Made by a program: the position numbers and the translations under genes | In this document: positions 22,048 to 34,029 of the stretch, in pieces | Layout: every line of letters begins with the position of its first letter | Position numbering within the stretch: the first letter of the stretch is position 1 | The notes under the pieces: model-generated | What the model was told of the DNA's origin: nothing | Databases searched by the model: none | The model's input: the letters and a program-made list of their open reading frames with translations, nothing else | Origin: Daphnia pulex | Taxonomy: Eukaryota > Arthropoda > Branchiopoda > Diplostraca > Daphniidae | Direction of reading: 5' to 3' | Length of the DNA: 64,000 nucleotides | Assembly (NCBI RefSeq): GCF_021134715.1 | Contig: NC_060023.1 | Coordinates: 3,534,001-3,598,000, forward strand

Positions 22048-23416
22048 TGCCTTTTCAAAATTACCGGTCAGATGTATGTATTAAGAAGGCTAGCTGTCGT
22101 CGAATGTCGTTTCGAAAAACTGGATTTTAACCTGTTTATTAGTAACTGATCTGTGACAGGCTGGCAGACAAAACACAAAACTGACAGCAGGTTAACCAAC
22201 AATCGACAACACGCAACAGCAGTCGAATGAAAGCAAAACTGTGGGGTGGAGTGAGGATGCTCCAAGGACGAAACTTTGACTGAGGCAGTAAAAAAAGGAA
22301 CAAACTGCGGCCTTGGTATTTCCTTAGAAACTGCATAAAAATGAATAGCTTTAGTCGTATGTGGCAATGTGCCCTGAGGCAAATTTAATAGTTTTTTTAA
22401 AGGTATTATACTAAAAAAAAAGATTTGCATATTTTGCCTGATTTAAATTTGATACGAAATTTGATAAACATTTGTACGACGAGAAAATAAATGGTTTTAA
22501 TAATTGCATCCTTGCCTATGCCTTACCGTTACGTAACAAATATTGTCGTAAGTCCGGGATGAATATCGCACATCAATCTCGCACATAATCAATCATAGGC
22601 ATGATTTGATGGCTTTTCTATACCTTAATATAGCGTGGTACTCTAAAAAAAAACGTAAATTAAAAATACATTTTCAGACGCACCCTAATGTCTCCAATAA
22701 AATTATAGGGGTCTCTGTCTACATATTTGATATTTGAATAGATAAATGCGTCAGTAATAATAATACGCCCGAATCCTACGCCTATAATTCTGTAAATCAA
22801 AGAAAAGTTAAATATTGTGGCTTAATGGATTTTTACCTACTGGTGGTATTATTTATTTTTTTAAGGTAATTTTATCTCCTTCACCCGAAATCCTGAAACA
22901 GAAGTTTGTGACCATCTTATTTCATCGCCGTATACAGAGAATATACGGCGCCGCCCGTATATTTGTGCAGCGTGGTTTAATCAACGTGGCATAGAGATAA
23001 AGGGTATTGTATTTTCTAAAAACGTGGCACTTTAGGCAGTATGCATGTATAGGGCTAGGGCCGACCAACTGAATGTGTAGTGTTTAAATTTTGTCGACGT
23101 TGTTATATTGGCAGTACCTGGCAACTCTCATAACAGAATTTAAATGACGGTTCTCTGATTGGCTCAAGTTACATGTAAGCAGTACTAGTACTCAACCGTA
23201 CTCTGGCGGCGCTAGTGGTAACTGCCAACTGGCAAGTCTGCAGTATAGTAGTCTCCTATCTTTGGGATAGCTGAAATACGTAAGCAAAACTTTGACGTGT
23301 CAAAAAAAATTCCAAGAGAAGAAGTCCGAATCATTTTCGGTGTTGGATTACAAAATCCTTTGCCATATTTATTGCCTTATAGTTCGGATTGAACTGATTA
23401 GTTGAGGAGGATTGCC
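22048..23416. promoter_or_regulatory. divergent intergenic region between AMDHD1 and TM9SF2
   Basis: The AMDHD1 first (non-coding) exon ends at 22,047 and extends rightward to an unknown start, and TM9SF2 coding starts at 23,417 on the other strand. Both promoters must therefore lie here. I see no clear TATA box. A small hairpin, CGCCGTATA/TATACGGCG, lies at 22,926-22,950. The open frame at 22,068-22,430 (minus) has no coding character. Confidence 0.4.
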
Positions 23417-26170
23417 ATGTCGACCAAACAAATTTTTAGCAGTATATTGTTGCTGCTACATTTAAGTTATGGGTTTTATCTTCCTGGTTTGGCTCCCGTC
23501 AATTACTGTATTAAAAATAAACAAAGTGACTCATGCAAAGTAAAGCAGTTTTCTAATTTCATTTATCTAAAATTTTAAAATTCTAATGCTTTCTTGTATT
23601 TTCAGAATGATGTACCAGTTTTTGTTAATCGTCTCAATTCAGAAGAAGCTATAATTCCTTACGAATACCATCAGTATGTAGAATTCAAGTTTTACAACAT
23701 CCAACTGTTTTATTAACATTTTTTGTGTACTAGTTTTGACTTCTGCACTGATGACCATGAAACAGGCCCGGTTGAAAACTTGGGCCAAGTTGTTTTTGGT
23801 GAACGAATTCGTTCTAGTCCATACAAGGTTTTGTGAATAGTGCAACTTATTGCTAGTTACACAATTTATTAACATGGCCTATTTCTACACATTCAGTTGG
23901 AATTCAAAAACAATCAAGAATGGAATTATGCTTGCAAGAAATCATATCAACCTGGCAACCAAGATGATCTGAAGAAAATTAAGGAACTAATTCATGGCAT
24001 TTCATTGAACTATCAACACCATTGGATTGTTGGTAAATCATTTAATTTTTATTCAGTGTGTGTCAAATTTATGTTGAAATATAACATTTTATTTCAATAG
24101 ACAACATGCCTGTAACATGGTGTTATCAAGGTGAACCTGGCCAACAGTTCTGCAGTACTGGTTTCCCAATGGGCTGTTATCTTCCCAAGTCTGGAAAACC
24201 AAAAGATGCCTGTGTTATGAATGTAAAATTCTCATAATGCTTGAGTTTTTTTTTACTAACTCATAATGTTTTTGTTTTGTTTTTTTGTTTTTTAGCCTGC
24301 CTTCAGCAAACCGGATACTTATTACATTTTTAACCATATTGATCTCACCATTACCTATCACGGTGGAAAAGGAGAAACTTGGGGGGCCGAGTTGGATGAT
24401 AATATTGGGCGAATTTTGAGTATATAATAGATAAAGTATGACAAAAATATGTATAAATTATTAACATTTTCGATTATTAGGTGTCAAAGTTGGATTACGC
24501 TCTCTTAGCGTAGAAAAAGATCCTACGTCGCCTCCAATGATCGTTCCTAAAGAACTAAAGGAGCCGCTTACAATCACGTACACCTACTCCGTAAAATTCA
24601 TTGTAAGAATCGATTACATAATCTTACCTTATCTGGAAATTCTCAAGAATGTTTATTTTTGTTTTTAGGATGATCCTATGACGAAATGGTCATCTCGTTG
24701 GGATTATTTACTCGAATCGATGCCGAGTGCTAACATTCAATGGTTTTCCATTTTGAATTCGTTGGTTATTGTCCTCTTTTTATCTGGCATGGTAGCAATG
24801 ATTTTGCTACGTACCCTGCACAAAGATATCGCCCGCTACAATCAAGTAATTTTTTTAAGCTAAGACTTTGAAATGGGGAAATTAAATTTTATGCCATTGA
24901 TAGATTGATTCTGGAGAAGACGCACAAGAAGAGTTTGGTTGGAAACTTGTTCATGGAGATATTTTCCGCCCTCCGCGAAAGGGAATGTTGCTCTCAGTTT
25001 TTGTGGGATCGGGTGTTCAAGTTTTCATCATGACTTTGATCACACTGATCTTTGCTTGTCTTGGATTCCTTTCACCGGCCAACAGGGGTGCTCTAATGAC
25101 ATGTGCATTAGTTCTGTACGTGTGCTTAGGGACACCAGCCGGATATGTGTCATCACGAATCTACAAATCATTCGGGGGCGAGAGATGGAAATTGAATGTT
25201 CTTCTGACGTCCATGCTTTGTCCTGGGTATTTTAAACATATTCATAAATTTCTTATTTTTACATTATTAATGACTTCATATATACAACCTTGGTAGGATT
25301 GTCTTTGGAGTCTTTTTCATCTTAAATTTAGTTCTTTGGAGCAAAGGTAGCTCTGGCGCTATCTCCTTTGGCATATTGGTAGCATTGTTAGCCCTTTGGT
25401 TTGGCATTTCGGTTCCACTTACCTTCGTCGGTGCATTTTTTGGTTTTCGTAAAAGGGTTAGAACTCAACTTAGTTATATATTTTTAATTATAACTTGCCT
25501 TTAATCAATTTTTTAAAATGATCAACATTTAGCCCATTGAGCACCCTGTTCGGACAAATCAAATCCCACGGCAGGTTCCTGACCAAAGTGTTTACACCCG
25601 TCCGGCACCAGGCATCGTCATGGGAGGCGTTTTGCCGTTTGGTTGCATCTTCATCCAGCTATTTTTCATCCTAAATTCACTGTGGTCCAACCAAATGTAC
25701 TACATGTTTGGATTTCTCTTCTTGGTCTTCATCATTTTGGTCATCACATGTTCAGAAACTACCGTTCTACTCTGCTACTTTCATTTGTGTGCTGAGGTTT
25801 GTCTAAATTTCGAATGTTCGAAAAATGTTTCAAAATCTAAATTTTCATTAATTTACAGGACTATCACTGGTGGTGGCGCAGTTTTTTGACAAGCGGGTTT
25901 ACAGCTTTTTACTTGTTCCTTTATTGCGTCCACTATTTTGTCACCAAACTGGAAATTCAAGATGCCACATCCACTTTCCTTTACTTTGGATACACTTTCA
26001 TCATGGTTTTCATGTTCTTCCTTCTTTCCGGTAAACATTTTTTTTTTAACTTAACTTGTTAATATTTTTAGCTAAATATGCGTTTTTCTTTTTTTTTTAC
26101 AGGGACCATTGGTTTCTTTGCTTGCTTTTGGTTTGTCCGCAAAATTTATTCAGTGGTGAAAGTGGATTAA
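23417..26170 (+). CDS. TM9SF2: transmembrane 9 superfamily member 2 (nonaspanin)
   Basis: This is a nonaspanin, a nine-span protein of the Golgi/endosome membrane involved in sorting and glycosylation control. Exons: 23417-23539, 23606-23673, 23734-23827, 23897-24032, 24101-24222, 24296-24419, 24481-24602, 24669-24845, 24904-25226, 25297-25456, 25533-25796, 25859-26030 and 26103-26170. They total 1,953 nt, or 650 residues (human about 660). A signal peptide (about 1-19) precedes a long luminal domain with [12 protein letters not shown] and FDFCTDD. The rest is nine hydrophobic spans. The C-terminus [10 protein letters not shown] is that of TM9SF2 rather than TM9SF4. A poly(A) signal is at 26,213. 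All splice sites are GT/AG. Confidence 0.96.
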
Positions 26171-26212
26171 TTTTATGTTACAAAATGCTGGCCATACTTA
26201 CTAGCAAGCATT

Positions 26213-26218
26213 AATAAA
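26213..26218 (+). terminator. poly(A) signal of TM9SF2
   Basis: AATAAA lies 43 nt after the TM9SF2 stop. The convergent DYNLT2B gene ends only 220 nt further on, so their 3' UTRs are close or overlap. Confidence 0.7.
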
Positions 26219-26436
26219 GGTATTTAGTTGTTTCTGTTTGCAGTTGATACAATTGATCATTATTATTAATTATTCTCTCAGCTCATGCACACCAGTATTG
26301 ATTGCATCATGATTTTCCTTGTAATAAGATAAGCATTTCTACACATGTAATTTTTTGTATTGGTCATACTGGTAGAAAAAGAAAGGAGTAAAATTGACTA
26401 TTCAAAGATAAATTTTATTTGTTCACTGCTTTTCTT

Positions 26437-27034
26437 TTAATAGTAGTATACTCCATAGGCAACTGCCACACAAAACAGAGAATCCTAGTAAAGTAAAAGA
26501 ATGAGAATGTTTAACAAAAAAAAATATTGAGAGTGGATATAAAATGTTATACACTCATGAAGGTTTGAGTTGCATAGTTATCTGCTTCTGCATCCCACAA
26601 ACATCTTGTAGCCATGCGAACTCCTTCTCCTCGCTGCTCTCCAATAAGAACTTGTGCAATTATTTTATACCTAGAATAGTTAAGATCTGAATCATACAAT
26701 ACATTAACACAATCTATTTTGTTTTATGTATAATTGACTTTGTACAACCTTTGATTTTATGCTTTATTTTGTCTGCTATTGATCTACACCATACTGGACT
26801 CTGTTCAGCGTCATACTGCTTTCCACTTAGTTCTTCATTAAGTATGGTTTGGATTATAGACTTCACTGCATTTGGTCTGAACCTGTGTAAAAAGGTGAAC
26901 ATCTTCATTTTAGATAAATTTTTTAAACAAAGACAAACAGTGGATGTATGAATAACTTACTTTTTGTCAAGTGGGGGTTTTATAGGATAACAATTTGGTA
27001 GTTTTTCTTCCGTGTCTAACATTTTATCAGGCAT
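26437..27034 (-). CDS. DYNLT2B: dynein light chain Tctex-type 2B (intraflagellar-transport dynein)
   Basis: This is a small Tctex1-fold light chain of cytoplasmic dynein-2, which drives retrograde transport in cilia. Exons, minus strand: 27034-26961, 26882-26749, 26686-26553 and 26484-26437, totalling 390 nt or 129 residues (human 142). The C-terminal half is diagnostic: YKIIAQVLIGEQRGEGVRMA, TRCLWDAEADNYA and DSLFCVAVAYGVYYY. The exon 3 acceptor at 26,687 is chosen over a nearer AG because only it keeps the frame and supplies the residues DLNYSR. It converges with TM9SF2. Confidence 0.92.
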
Positions 27035-27646
27035 TTTTGAGAAATTTATTCAAAACTGTTAGATTCGTGGCCATGACAACCAAACACAAGCTTTTTATTT
27101 ATTTATTTTTTTTTATGAAATTTGAAAACAGACGTCTGACGTCTAGCAGACGAGCAACCCAGGTTCAATAGACTTCTAGGGTTTCTCTACGCAAGCTCCC
27201 GCACTGAGTAAATTTTCCTCATGAAAAATGGAACTTTTGATCGGAGCCTTTAATCAGAGCCTCTCGCGGGTGTGTTATGTATTACACGAAGAACACCGAT
27301 CGGCACCTTTCAAGAATTAATGAATTATTACAACGTATCACACAGTCTGCAAACTCTCTTAAGGGTAAATTGACTTACAATTACGAGGAGTTAACAAAAT
27401 AATTTACGCAAAACTGTCCCGTTACATTAATTTTGGTCATCCAAACATATTTGCTGCCTTCCAGTTCCAGATATAAACTAAAGATGATGGGACGATCCCA
27501 AATAACCCTACGGCCGCACAGTTTACCCAAGGGTAAAAAAATTTCAATCAATGTTGGCACGCGTCAAATTGCTGACTCATTATTTCATATCGTTTATTAT
27601 GTAGCCGGATTTCCGATTTAAAATAATGATCAATATTTCATTAAAA
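27035..27646. other. intergenic between DYNLT2B and the voltage-sensing phosphatase
   Basis: It holds the DYNLT2B promoter side and the 3' flank of the next minus-strand gene. I saw no coding unit. The open frame at 27,433-27,621 is short and without family resemblance. Confidence 0.4.
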
Positions 27647-27652
27647 TTTATT
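27647..27652 (-). terminator. poly(A) signal of the voltage-sensing phosphatase gene
   Basis: AATAAA on the minus strand lies 20 nt after the TAA of the phosphatase CDS, within AT-rich 3' flank. Confidence 0.6.
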
Positions 27653-27671
27653 AAAAGCACTTCATCACATT

Positions 27672-30600
27672 TTATAAGAATTCGGGTGATGTCACGGACA
27701 AACTTGCATCCGCATCTATTCGATTGCACTCGCTAAAGTCTAGCTGAACGACAAAATCAGGTGTAAAATACCGCCAAGTGTTGGATTTGTGTGGATTGTC
27801 CAGTTCTTCTCGTTTTAACCGTAGCCTGGAAGATTTCCGTCCGTTGATAATCAAAAAGTTAATATGAAAATTTAAGTTTTGTAGTCATTTGAAAAGTGAA
27901 TTTTGTTACTAAGCTTGCATTATTCAAATGAAGATTATGCACACCTGTTGTTCTCTATGAAACTGCAATTGAACCAGAAGTAAAGAACAGCATTCATGTA
28001 GCCTCTAGGCACGCTCCTCTAATCAGCGTATCCACGTTGATTTCAATGCAGATGATTATTGTGGGTGAGAAAGTAAAAAGCAAAAAGATTAAATAAATTA
28101 AAGACATATTTTTTATGTCCAGCCATATTATGTGGTTTAATAAAAATGTGAAACCGCACAAGGTCATTCTTTGTTTTCAGGAACCCTAAGTAAAATTTCC
28201 TTTACCGATCGATGACGGATTATGATCTGCACGTCCCCCTGAATAGGTGGTGCCTTGCTTAATAAGCATTCGACGGCTTCCTCTCTTGCTAGGAAAATAG
28301 TCTGAAATATTTATGAAATCATTATTTTAAAAAATAAAGGAAATTTGCATTCTTTAGAGCGATGGTAATTATGCATTTATGGATTGAAGTTTAAAATAAG
28401 TGTGAAGCAATCCAATAACCTGGCAGCAATGTTGTTTCCGAAAATCGGCCTGGAACACGGGAGATGTGCCTCGGTTATCATAAACTTCAACGGTAAAATC
28501 TGAGCCGTCCCCCTTTCCCAGCTGTGAAATACCTAGAAAATGTCACATCAAATAATAAGCTGCTAGACGAATGTTTTGATACGTGTAAAAATTGGCTTAA
28601 TTTCTTCGGAGAGAATATGAGACATTTAAGCTCGCATTTAAGTATTAGTCATCACCTTCCATCCGTATTTTTCGTAGATGGACTTTTTTATCTGGTGGTA
28701 AATCCCCTCCGTTTTCTTTAATCCTTTCGTAATAGTGTACGTATCGGCACTGCGAAGGGGTTTCCACGCCTTGAAACGAATGTCCGTATCGGGTATCGGT
28801 TCTGCGTGATCCAAAGTAAACCAAAGAATCCTCTGCCTTCAGAAAAAGTTCCGCTTCCACAAGCCAAACGCATATCATGGTTCCCGTACGACCTTTTCCA
28901 CCTGAACGCGGAAAAATGAAGATTATTGATTTAGTTTTTGTTGGCGAATGAAAACGAACTTTTTACCTTTGCAATGAACAGCAATCACGTTGTTGGGATC
29001 AGATTCTAACCAGTTGCGAACACTCGTAGTAAATTCAATCATTTGCCTAATTAATTTAGTATAATCGTCTTATTATTATGAAACCTTATAAAATTCATTT
29101 TCCCTGAGTTTCAAGAAACCAAATGATTTTTGTAAATTTTTCTTTGGCCCCAATCTTATTATTATTTTGTATGTATAAATGGAATAGCAGGATTTTAAAA
29201 AAATTATTGAGAGGTAAGAAACTCAACTTCTGTTTTCCTATTTAAGGTTCTAGTATTTGAATTTTTGTACATTAATCACACGGTAATTAGCTGAAAAGAA
29301 AGATAAACTAGTCGTATTTACCTACAAGTTGGCACATTGTGATCGTCGATCGGAAAATTTGCAACTCTCCCATGAAAATAGGACGGGCTGTAGCTATGCT
29401 CACTGCATAAATTGTAAACCTTGTAGCGATTTGGATGTTTTGTGTCCAAAAGTCGGACGACTTCCTATTGAAGAACATCGGTGTGTAATTGTTGAAAAAT
29501 TTAAATATTTAATAGCTCCGCAATTAGACACAACCACAGTATGTTTTGACATACAGACATTGGGTTCCGATAAAAGGACATTTTTCCTGAAGATGGGAAG
29601 CTCATCGCAATGATTTTATCTGTAATGAAAACTTTTCATGAACAGAACTTAAATAATCATATATTTCCAAACTCATTAGAGTTACCTGTGACATATGTTA
29701 AATCTAAATCAAATCCGTCGTACTGGTATCTTTACTCGGAATAATAAGCGTGAATCAATGAACCAATTAATTTTCGATTCGCATGTCTTACCTGCGCTTG
29801 TTTCTAGAGACCATTAGCCTAGCAGCATTGGCCAAGCGCCTCTGCATAGTAAAAATTCTGAATACGCGCACGATTCTGAACAGACGGCACAATCTAGCGG
29901 TTTGCAGCAGCCTGCGCAATCCATCACACACAGTATAATACGATCAGAAAAATTCTTGTGCCTGCTTTGCAACATCCTCTATACAGAGATCGTCGTTTGT
30001 CTAGCAAAATAGTACCGGTATCTGGAAATAAAACGTAAAATTGTTCATTGCACTGAATGGATCAAAACTATAGGCAAATTCAATAGAGTTGGCTAACGTC
30101 CGAAGTTCCGAAGCCAACTCTATATGAAATCTAATGAATAAACTACAATAAGGGAGATTTACTGTAAGCCGTTGGATGTCGGGGTGTCATCAACGATCAA
30201 ATCAACCAAGGAGAAAATGAAGGTCGAAAAAGTCACCAAGGCATCCAAGTCATTGTGCCATTGTTGAACAAAAGGGATTAATCTGATGTATTTAAATATA
30301 TATAGTCATTTCAACACCTTTTTGATTAGAAACTGAAGTTAAAGGTTAGGAAGAGCTCTGACGATTGTGCATATATACTGTAATTCAGTGTGCGGTTCCA
30401 AACGCAGTTTCGTTACTTTGGAAGCATAATCGTCAGAGTCGTCCATTTACCTTTTACCTTCATTCCATTCCACACAAAAAGAAAAAAAATATTAATATCG
30501 TAACGGAGCCCGTAGACAGCCACTTATTTCTATAAGACTTTTTTTTCCTATCTGCTACAAAATTAACCTGATTATTTATTGCGCTGTCGTTACCCTAGCG

Positions 30601-31885
30601 GTTGCTATCATGGTTAATAACCATAATAAAAAATGGAACCATAATTTCTTTTTTTTATAATCTGCGATAATTCTTTTTTCAAATAATAATTTTTAGTCAC
30701 TTCAAAGGATTCTCAGTTGAAAGTCATTAAATGGCTAATATAACAATAAAATACCAGTAATAAACTAAAAATCTACTAAACGGGGTTTTAAATATGTTTT
30801 CCCCGAAATGAACCGCTTGGGTAAGATTTAAAGGAAATTGTAAATTCTTTCAAATGATTACATTAGAAAAAAAGAGGCTGTCTCGGTGTCTCCACGCTCT
30901 CCATAATAATTCGTAAGTTTACCCTACAGCGACGATACGTAGAAGAAGCTCAATAAGCAAGTAAACAGACAAAATGAAATCCGTTATGACGTAGTTATCT
31001 CGTACGTAGATGACGTTCGATCCATTTGTGATGCTGTCAGCGCTTCCTGAAACTTCTATCTGGTATACCAGACTAAAACGAAATAAATAAAAACAACAAT
31101 CAGTGTCATACAACCAAATCGAATGCGCGCTAATTCAATATAAGATAAACTGCAAATATACGCGCGCATGTTTGAGTGCGTGAAAGATGATGTACTTTAA
31201 TTTCCAGAATGGCAAGGAAAAGGCTATTGCTTTTTGTTCATGAGGGATTTTACGAAGTGAATCAGCAGACACCAACAACTGCTGTTGAAATTATATAATA
31301 CCTGTTCACAATGACGTCTGCAACTACGACTCCGAGATCAGACAAAATGCAAAGAGTGGTCAGAAGGTTGACTGGAAAGCTTTGCATTAGACGATCAAGT
31401 TTCCATATTATTGGCGATCTGTACCTTGCAGAGGAAAATGTTTATCTATTGAACACTATTCACACATAATTCTTTCATGCAACTTTTTAAAAATATATAG
31501 TTTGAAGTTAATACCTTAAGTAACCCTCTTCAGGTGGATCAAATTTCACCACGCTAAGTCTCCTTAGGGCAGCAACTGGAGAATCGTCCAAGCTGGATCG
31601 AGCATCGCTTAGAAAGTTTTCCAAATGTTCCAGCGGAGCACTAGATGTAGTACTTGTACTGATACTTGTCCTAGTTAATACGGGAGGCGCATTTTCCAAC
31701 GAATACTTTTCACTGCCGTTGGACAAAGATGATGCACAATCAAAATTCTCCCCTTGAGCATCATCACCAGAATCGATCTGAATATGTTGCGTACCCAATT
31801 CTTGTAATGATTGAATCGACAGTTCGGGCGAGTCGATGACGAAACAAGGGTTGTCTAAACCACCACTAAGCGCATTGGAACTCAT
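27672..31885 (-). CDS. TPTE: voltage-sensing phosphoinositide phosphatase (VSP/TPTE family)
   Basis: A membrane voltage sensor is fused to a PTEN-like phosphatase that dephosphorylates phosphoinositides when the membrane depolarises. Exons, minus strand: 31885-31515, 31418-31302, 31072-30923, 30282-30163, 29911-29792, 29729-29686, 29619-29555, 29464-29322, 29046-28967, 28901-28656, 28532-28420, 28301-28206, 28018-27945 and 27825-27672. They sum to 1,893 nt, 630 residues. S4 has Arg at every third position (R259, 262, 265, 268, 271). The linker reads [18 protein letters not shown]. The P-loop is [11 protein letters not shown] with catalytic C402, the VSP form with Gly where PTEN has Ala. A C2 domain follows ([18 protein letters not shown]). 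It appears intact. The S4 exon acceptor is weak but is the only one in frame. The acidic 123-residue N-terminus has no recognised domain. Confidence 0.94.
30083..30123. repeat. short perfect hairpin in a VSP intron
   Basis: ATAGAGTTGGCT (30,083-30,094) pairs exactly with AGCCAACTCTAT (30,112-30,123) over a 17-nt loop, just downstream of the S3 exon on the coding strand. The stem is shorter than a typical pre-miRNA stem. Confidence 0.6.
30333..30465. repeat. intronic inverted-repeat element (MITE-like)
   Basis: CTCTGACGATTGTGC (30,356-30,370) pairs with 30,424-30,438 with one mismatch. Weaker pairing of GAAGTTAAAGG with CCTTTTACCTTC extends the arms outward, giving an element of about 130 bp within the VSP intron between the S2 and S3 exons. 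Confidence 0.5.
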
Positions 31886-31959
31886 GTTTTTTTGACAATT
31901 GACAATTCTTTTTAAACACGTCACATAATTTCTATTTTACTCAATTATCCAGAGAAGAT

Positions 31960-32475
31960 TTGGAGAAGAGTTGTTGGTTGCACAATACCTGTTTGCGACT
32001 ATAGTCAGGTGATCCGTTATTCAAGTGGTGAATGTGTAAACTGTTCAGCCACTTCCAGCCGAAAGTTCTTTTATTTTGCATTGGCGACAAAGAGAAATCC
32101 ATTTCGGCAGCTCGATCATCCTTCTGCCTCGTGAAAATAAACATAAAGACTAAGAAAACTATCCGCCAACACAAATTAAAAGAAGAAAAACAATTTATAG
32201 CTATCGCATGTAAAAGAAAAATGAATGAGTATTGTCACGTATTGACGAATCGTCAACATGTGACAACTTATTTCCCAAAATCAGTTCATTCTCGATGATC
32301 CTGTCTCGAAATACACGCAAAAACAAAACGCACTCGTGATGATACCTGTAAACACATCATCATGTGATCTAGCGCGTTTTAGAGCCACAATAACAACATT
32401 TAAACAAGCCGAAAGCGGATATTCCCAGTTCTTTCCGATTATTCAGCATGTAGTTCTTCGATGTATTTATTTTAT
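31960..32475 (-). promoter_or_regulatory. upstream region of VSP; copy A of a duplicated non-coding block
   Basis: Directly upstream of the VSP start on the minus strand. The part from about 32,205 to 32,465 is a diverged copy of 34,165-34,405. Shared features in order: palindrome TTGACGAATCGTCAA (32,242-32,256), CATGTGACAAC, AAATCAGTTCATTCTCGAT, TACACGCAAAAACAAA, and the second palindrome ACATCATCATGTGAT (about 32,354-32,369). A frame of about 38 codons before a donor at 31,987 may be a 5' exon or upstream reading frame. Spliced to the acceptor near 31,932 it does not stay in frame with the VSP start. Confidence 0.5.
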
Positions 32476-32786
32476 TTAGTGCGTGAGTATGGGTGCAAGT
32501 TAGAATATCATAAAAAGAAAAACTAACTTTCTCTTTTTATTTCCTTCAGTTTTATTCTGAATTGTGTAAAAGTTTTACTTCTGTAACGGAATAGCGATCA
32601 ATGGCGATTTGATGTTTAACAAAATCTTTCTGTTGCAATAATAAGTAAGTCTAGGCTAATTTCGAAATAACAAATTAAATGAACTTGAAATTTATTTTAT
32701 TGAATTCGATCGTCACACATAAATTCAGACAATATAACGTTTCTTGGCGACATATGGATCATAATTGGTATAGCTTTCCCGAACGT

Positions 32787-33821
32787 TTAGTATCGGGTGA
32801 CCAAGTCCTCGTAACGGGGGGGATTTTCATCTTCTGGTGGCAGATTCGGGTAAATGGTTGCTGATCCTGTTGCCGCAAGAGGTTCGTCCAACGAAGTTGT
32901 GGCGGGTTCTGGTGTCAGGTTGGTAGGAATTTGACCAGTTTGTGGTGGGATGGGGTCATTCCAATGACGTGGAAGTGTTGGATCTTCAATTCCACTCTGC
33001 CTCCAATAGTATTCCCCCAGTAGCCAAAAGCCAGCAACAATAGCGCTCTTGATGTAGCCGGAAACGAAATCAATGTTGACACTTGCATCGTTGCAGTTGA
33101 TAATCAAGCAAGCACTGGCCAAGGTAACCGCTACATTGATGACTAATACCACCAGGCCCCAGACAATCGATGCAACGCGGAACTCCATCTGTGTGTTTGA
33201 TACCGCCAAGAGCACGAAGTGTGCCATCTTGACGAATGTTATTACCATCAGGTAAGCTTGTATTGCTGCTAATTTGGGCAGCGAATCGGATAGGGCCGGC
33301 ATCCACATTCCAGCAGGTGTTGTACACTTCACCCGAACAATACTGTCGGGACTGCAAAACAGATCGAGTGGTTGGCAGGCGGCCAAGAAGTTCGGAGCCA
33401 ATCTTTCGGAATAATAACGATTGTTACTCCACATCCAGACGAGAACGAGTCCAGTCAATAATGTTGCGATCCAAAGTAGAGGGCGATAGCAAAACTTGAG
33501 AAAAGTCGTCCTTTTTTTTATTTTGCCCCATTCGTTGAGGAAATCAATGCTGGCAAAGTTTACAGAAGACCAAATGAGTCCAAAGAAGAGGCATAATTGT
33601 TTACATTCTATCCTTTCCGGTGATGCCATCGGGTGGTTTATGTAAATTTTGTCGTTGCAGATTATTTGAACCGTGTCTGATTGATGGTCAGGTTTCTTGA
33701 AAACGAAGAGCAAACACGTCCACACAATCAACAGAATCAGGAATACGATCGAATCTCTTTTGGACGACAAGAATCTGATCGATTTTGAAGTGGCCATTTT
33801 CACTTTTTCGAAGTTTGCCAT
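32787..33821 (-). CDS. LPP/PAP2-like six-span membrane protein lacking catalytic motifs
   Basis: One uninterrupted frame of 344 residues with two possible starts (M1, M9), intronless among intron-rich neighbours. Six hydrophobic spans lie at about 23-41, 74-95, 114-132, 187-210, 217-243 and 252-271. The extracellular loop after span 3 has ERLAPNFLAAC, matching the RLRPHFLDVC region of lipid phosphate phosphatases. The expected PSGH is replaced in SDSLPKLAAIQAYLM and the SRx5Hx3D motif by text without the His (NDASVNIDFVSGY). The proline-rich tail ends PPRYEDLVTRY, a PPxY-type motif. The family link is inferred from span layout and one loop. If right, it is a non-enzymatic relative, perhaps a lipid-binding or adaptor protein. 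A TATA-like TATATAG lies about 40 nt upstream of the ATG (about 33,868-33,874). Confidence 0.7.
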   Translation of the reverse strand: MANFEKVKMATSKSIRFLSSKRDSIVFLILLIVWTCLLFVFKKPDHQSDTVQIICNDKIYINHPMASPERIECKQLCLFFGLIWSSVNFASIDFLNEWGKIKKRTTFLKFCYRPLLWIATLLTGLVLVWMWSNNRYYSERLAPNFLAACQPLDLFCSPDSIVRVKCTTPAGMWMPALSDSLPKLAAIQAYLMVITFVKMAHFVLLAVSNTQMEFRVASIVWGLVVLVINVAVTLASACLIINCNDASVNIDFVSGYIKSAIVAGFWLLGEYYWRQSGIEDPTLPRHWNDPIPPQTGQIPTNLTPEPATTSLDEPLAATGSATIYPNLPPEDENPPRYEDLVTRY

Positions 33822-34029
33822 TGTGAAATTGGGTTTTTAGTTTGTTGAATATCCGCTTGGTCTAGTCTATATATGCACTTGTATATGCACTCCGTTAACC
33901 GAAACTTCACCAGCAGTTGTTAAACTGGCCATTTATTGTAGATTTGGGGAAAATTAACTTGACAAAATTATTTTTAAATTTCGTTTTTCGTTAATTTACA
34001 ATTTAACAAATAATGTACAAAAGAAATTA

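Noticed and set aside
22068-22430. 120-codon minus-strand frame upstream of AMDHD1
   Set aside because: It covers the probable 5' UTR exon and promoter of AMDHD1, lacks domain likeness and overlaps a second frame of the same kind.
31508-31924. VSP start 13 codons upstream of 31,885
   Set aside because: That extension begins with GTG, not ATG. The first ATG in frame is at 31,885.
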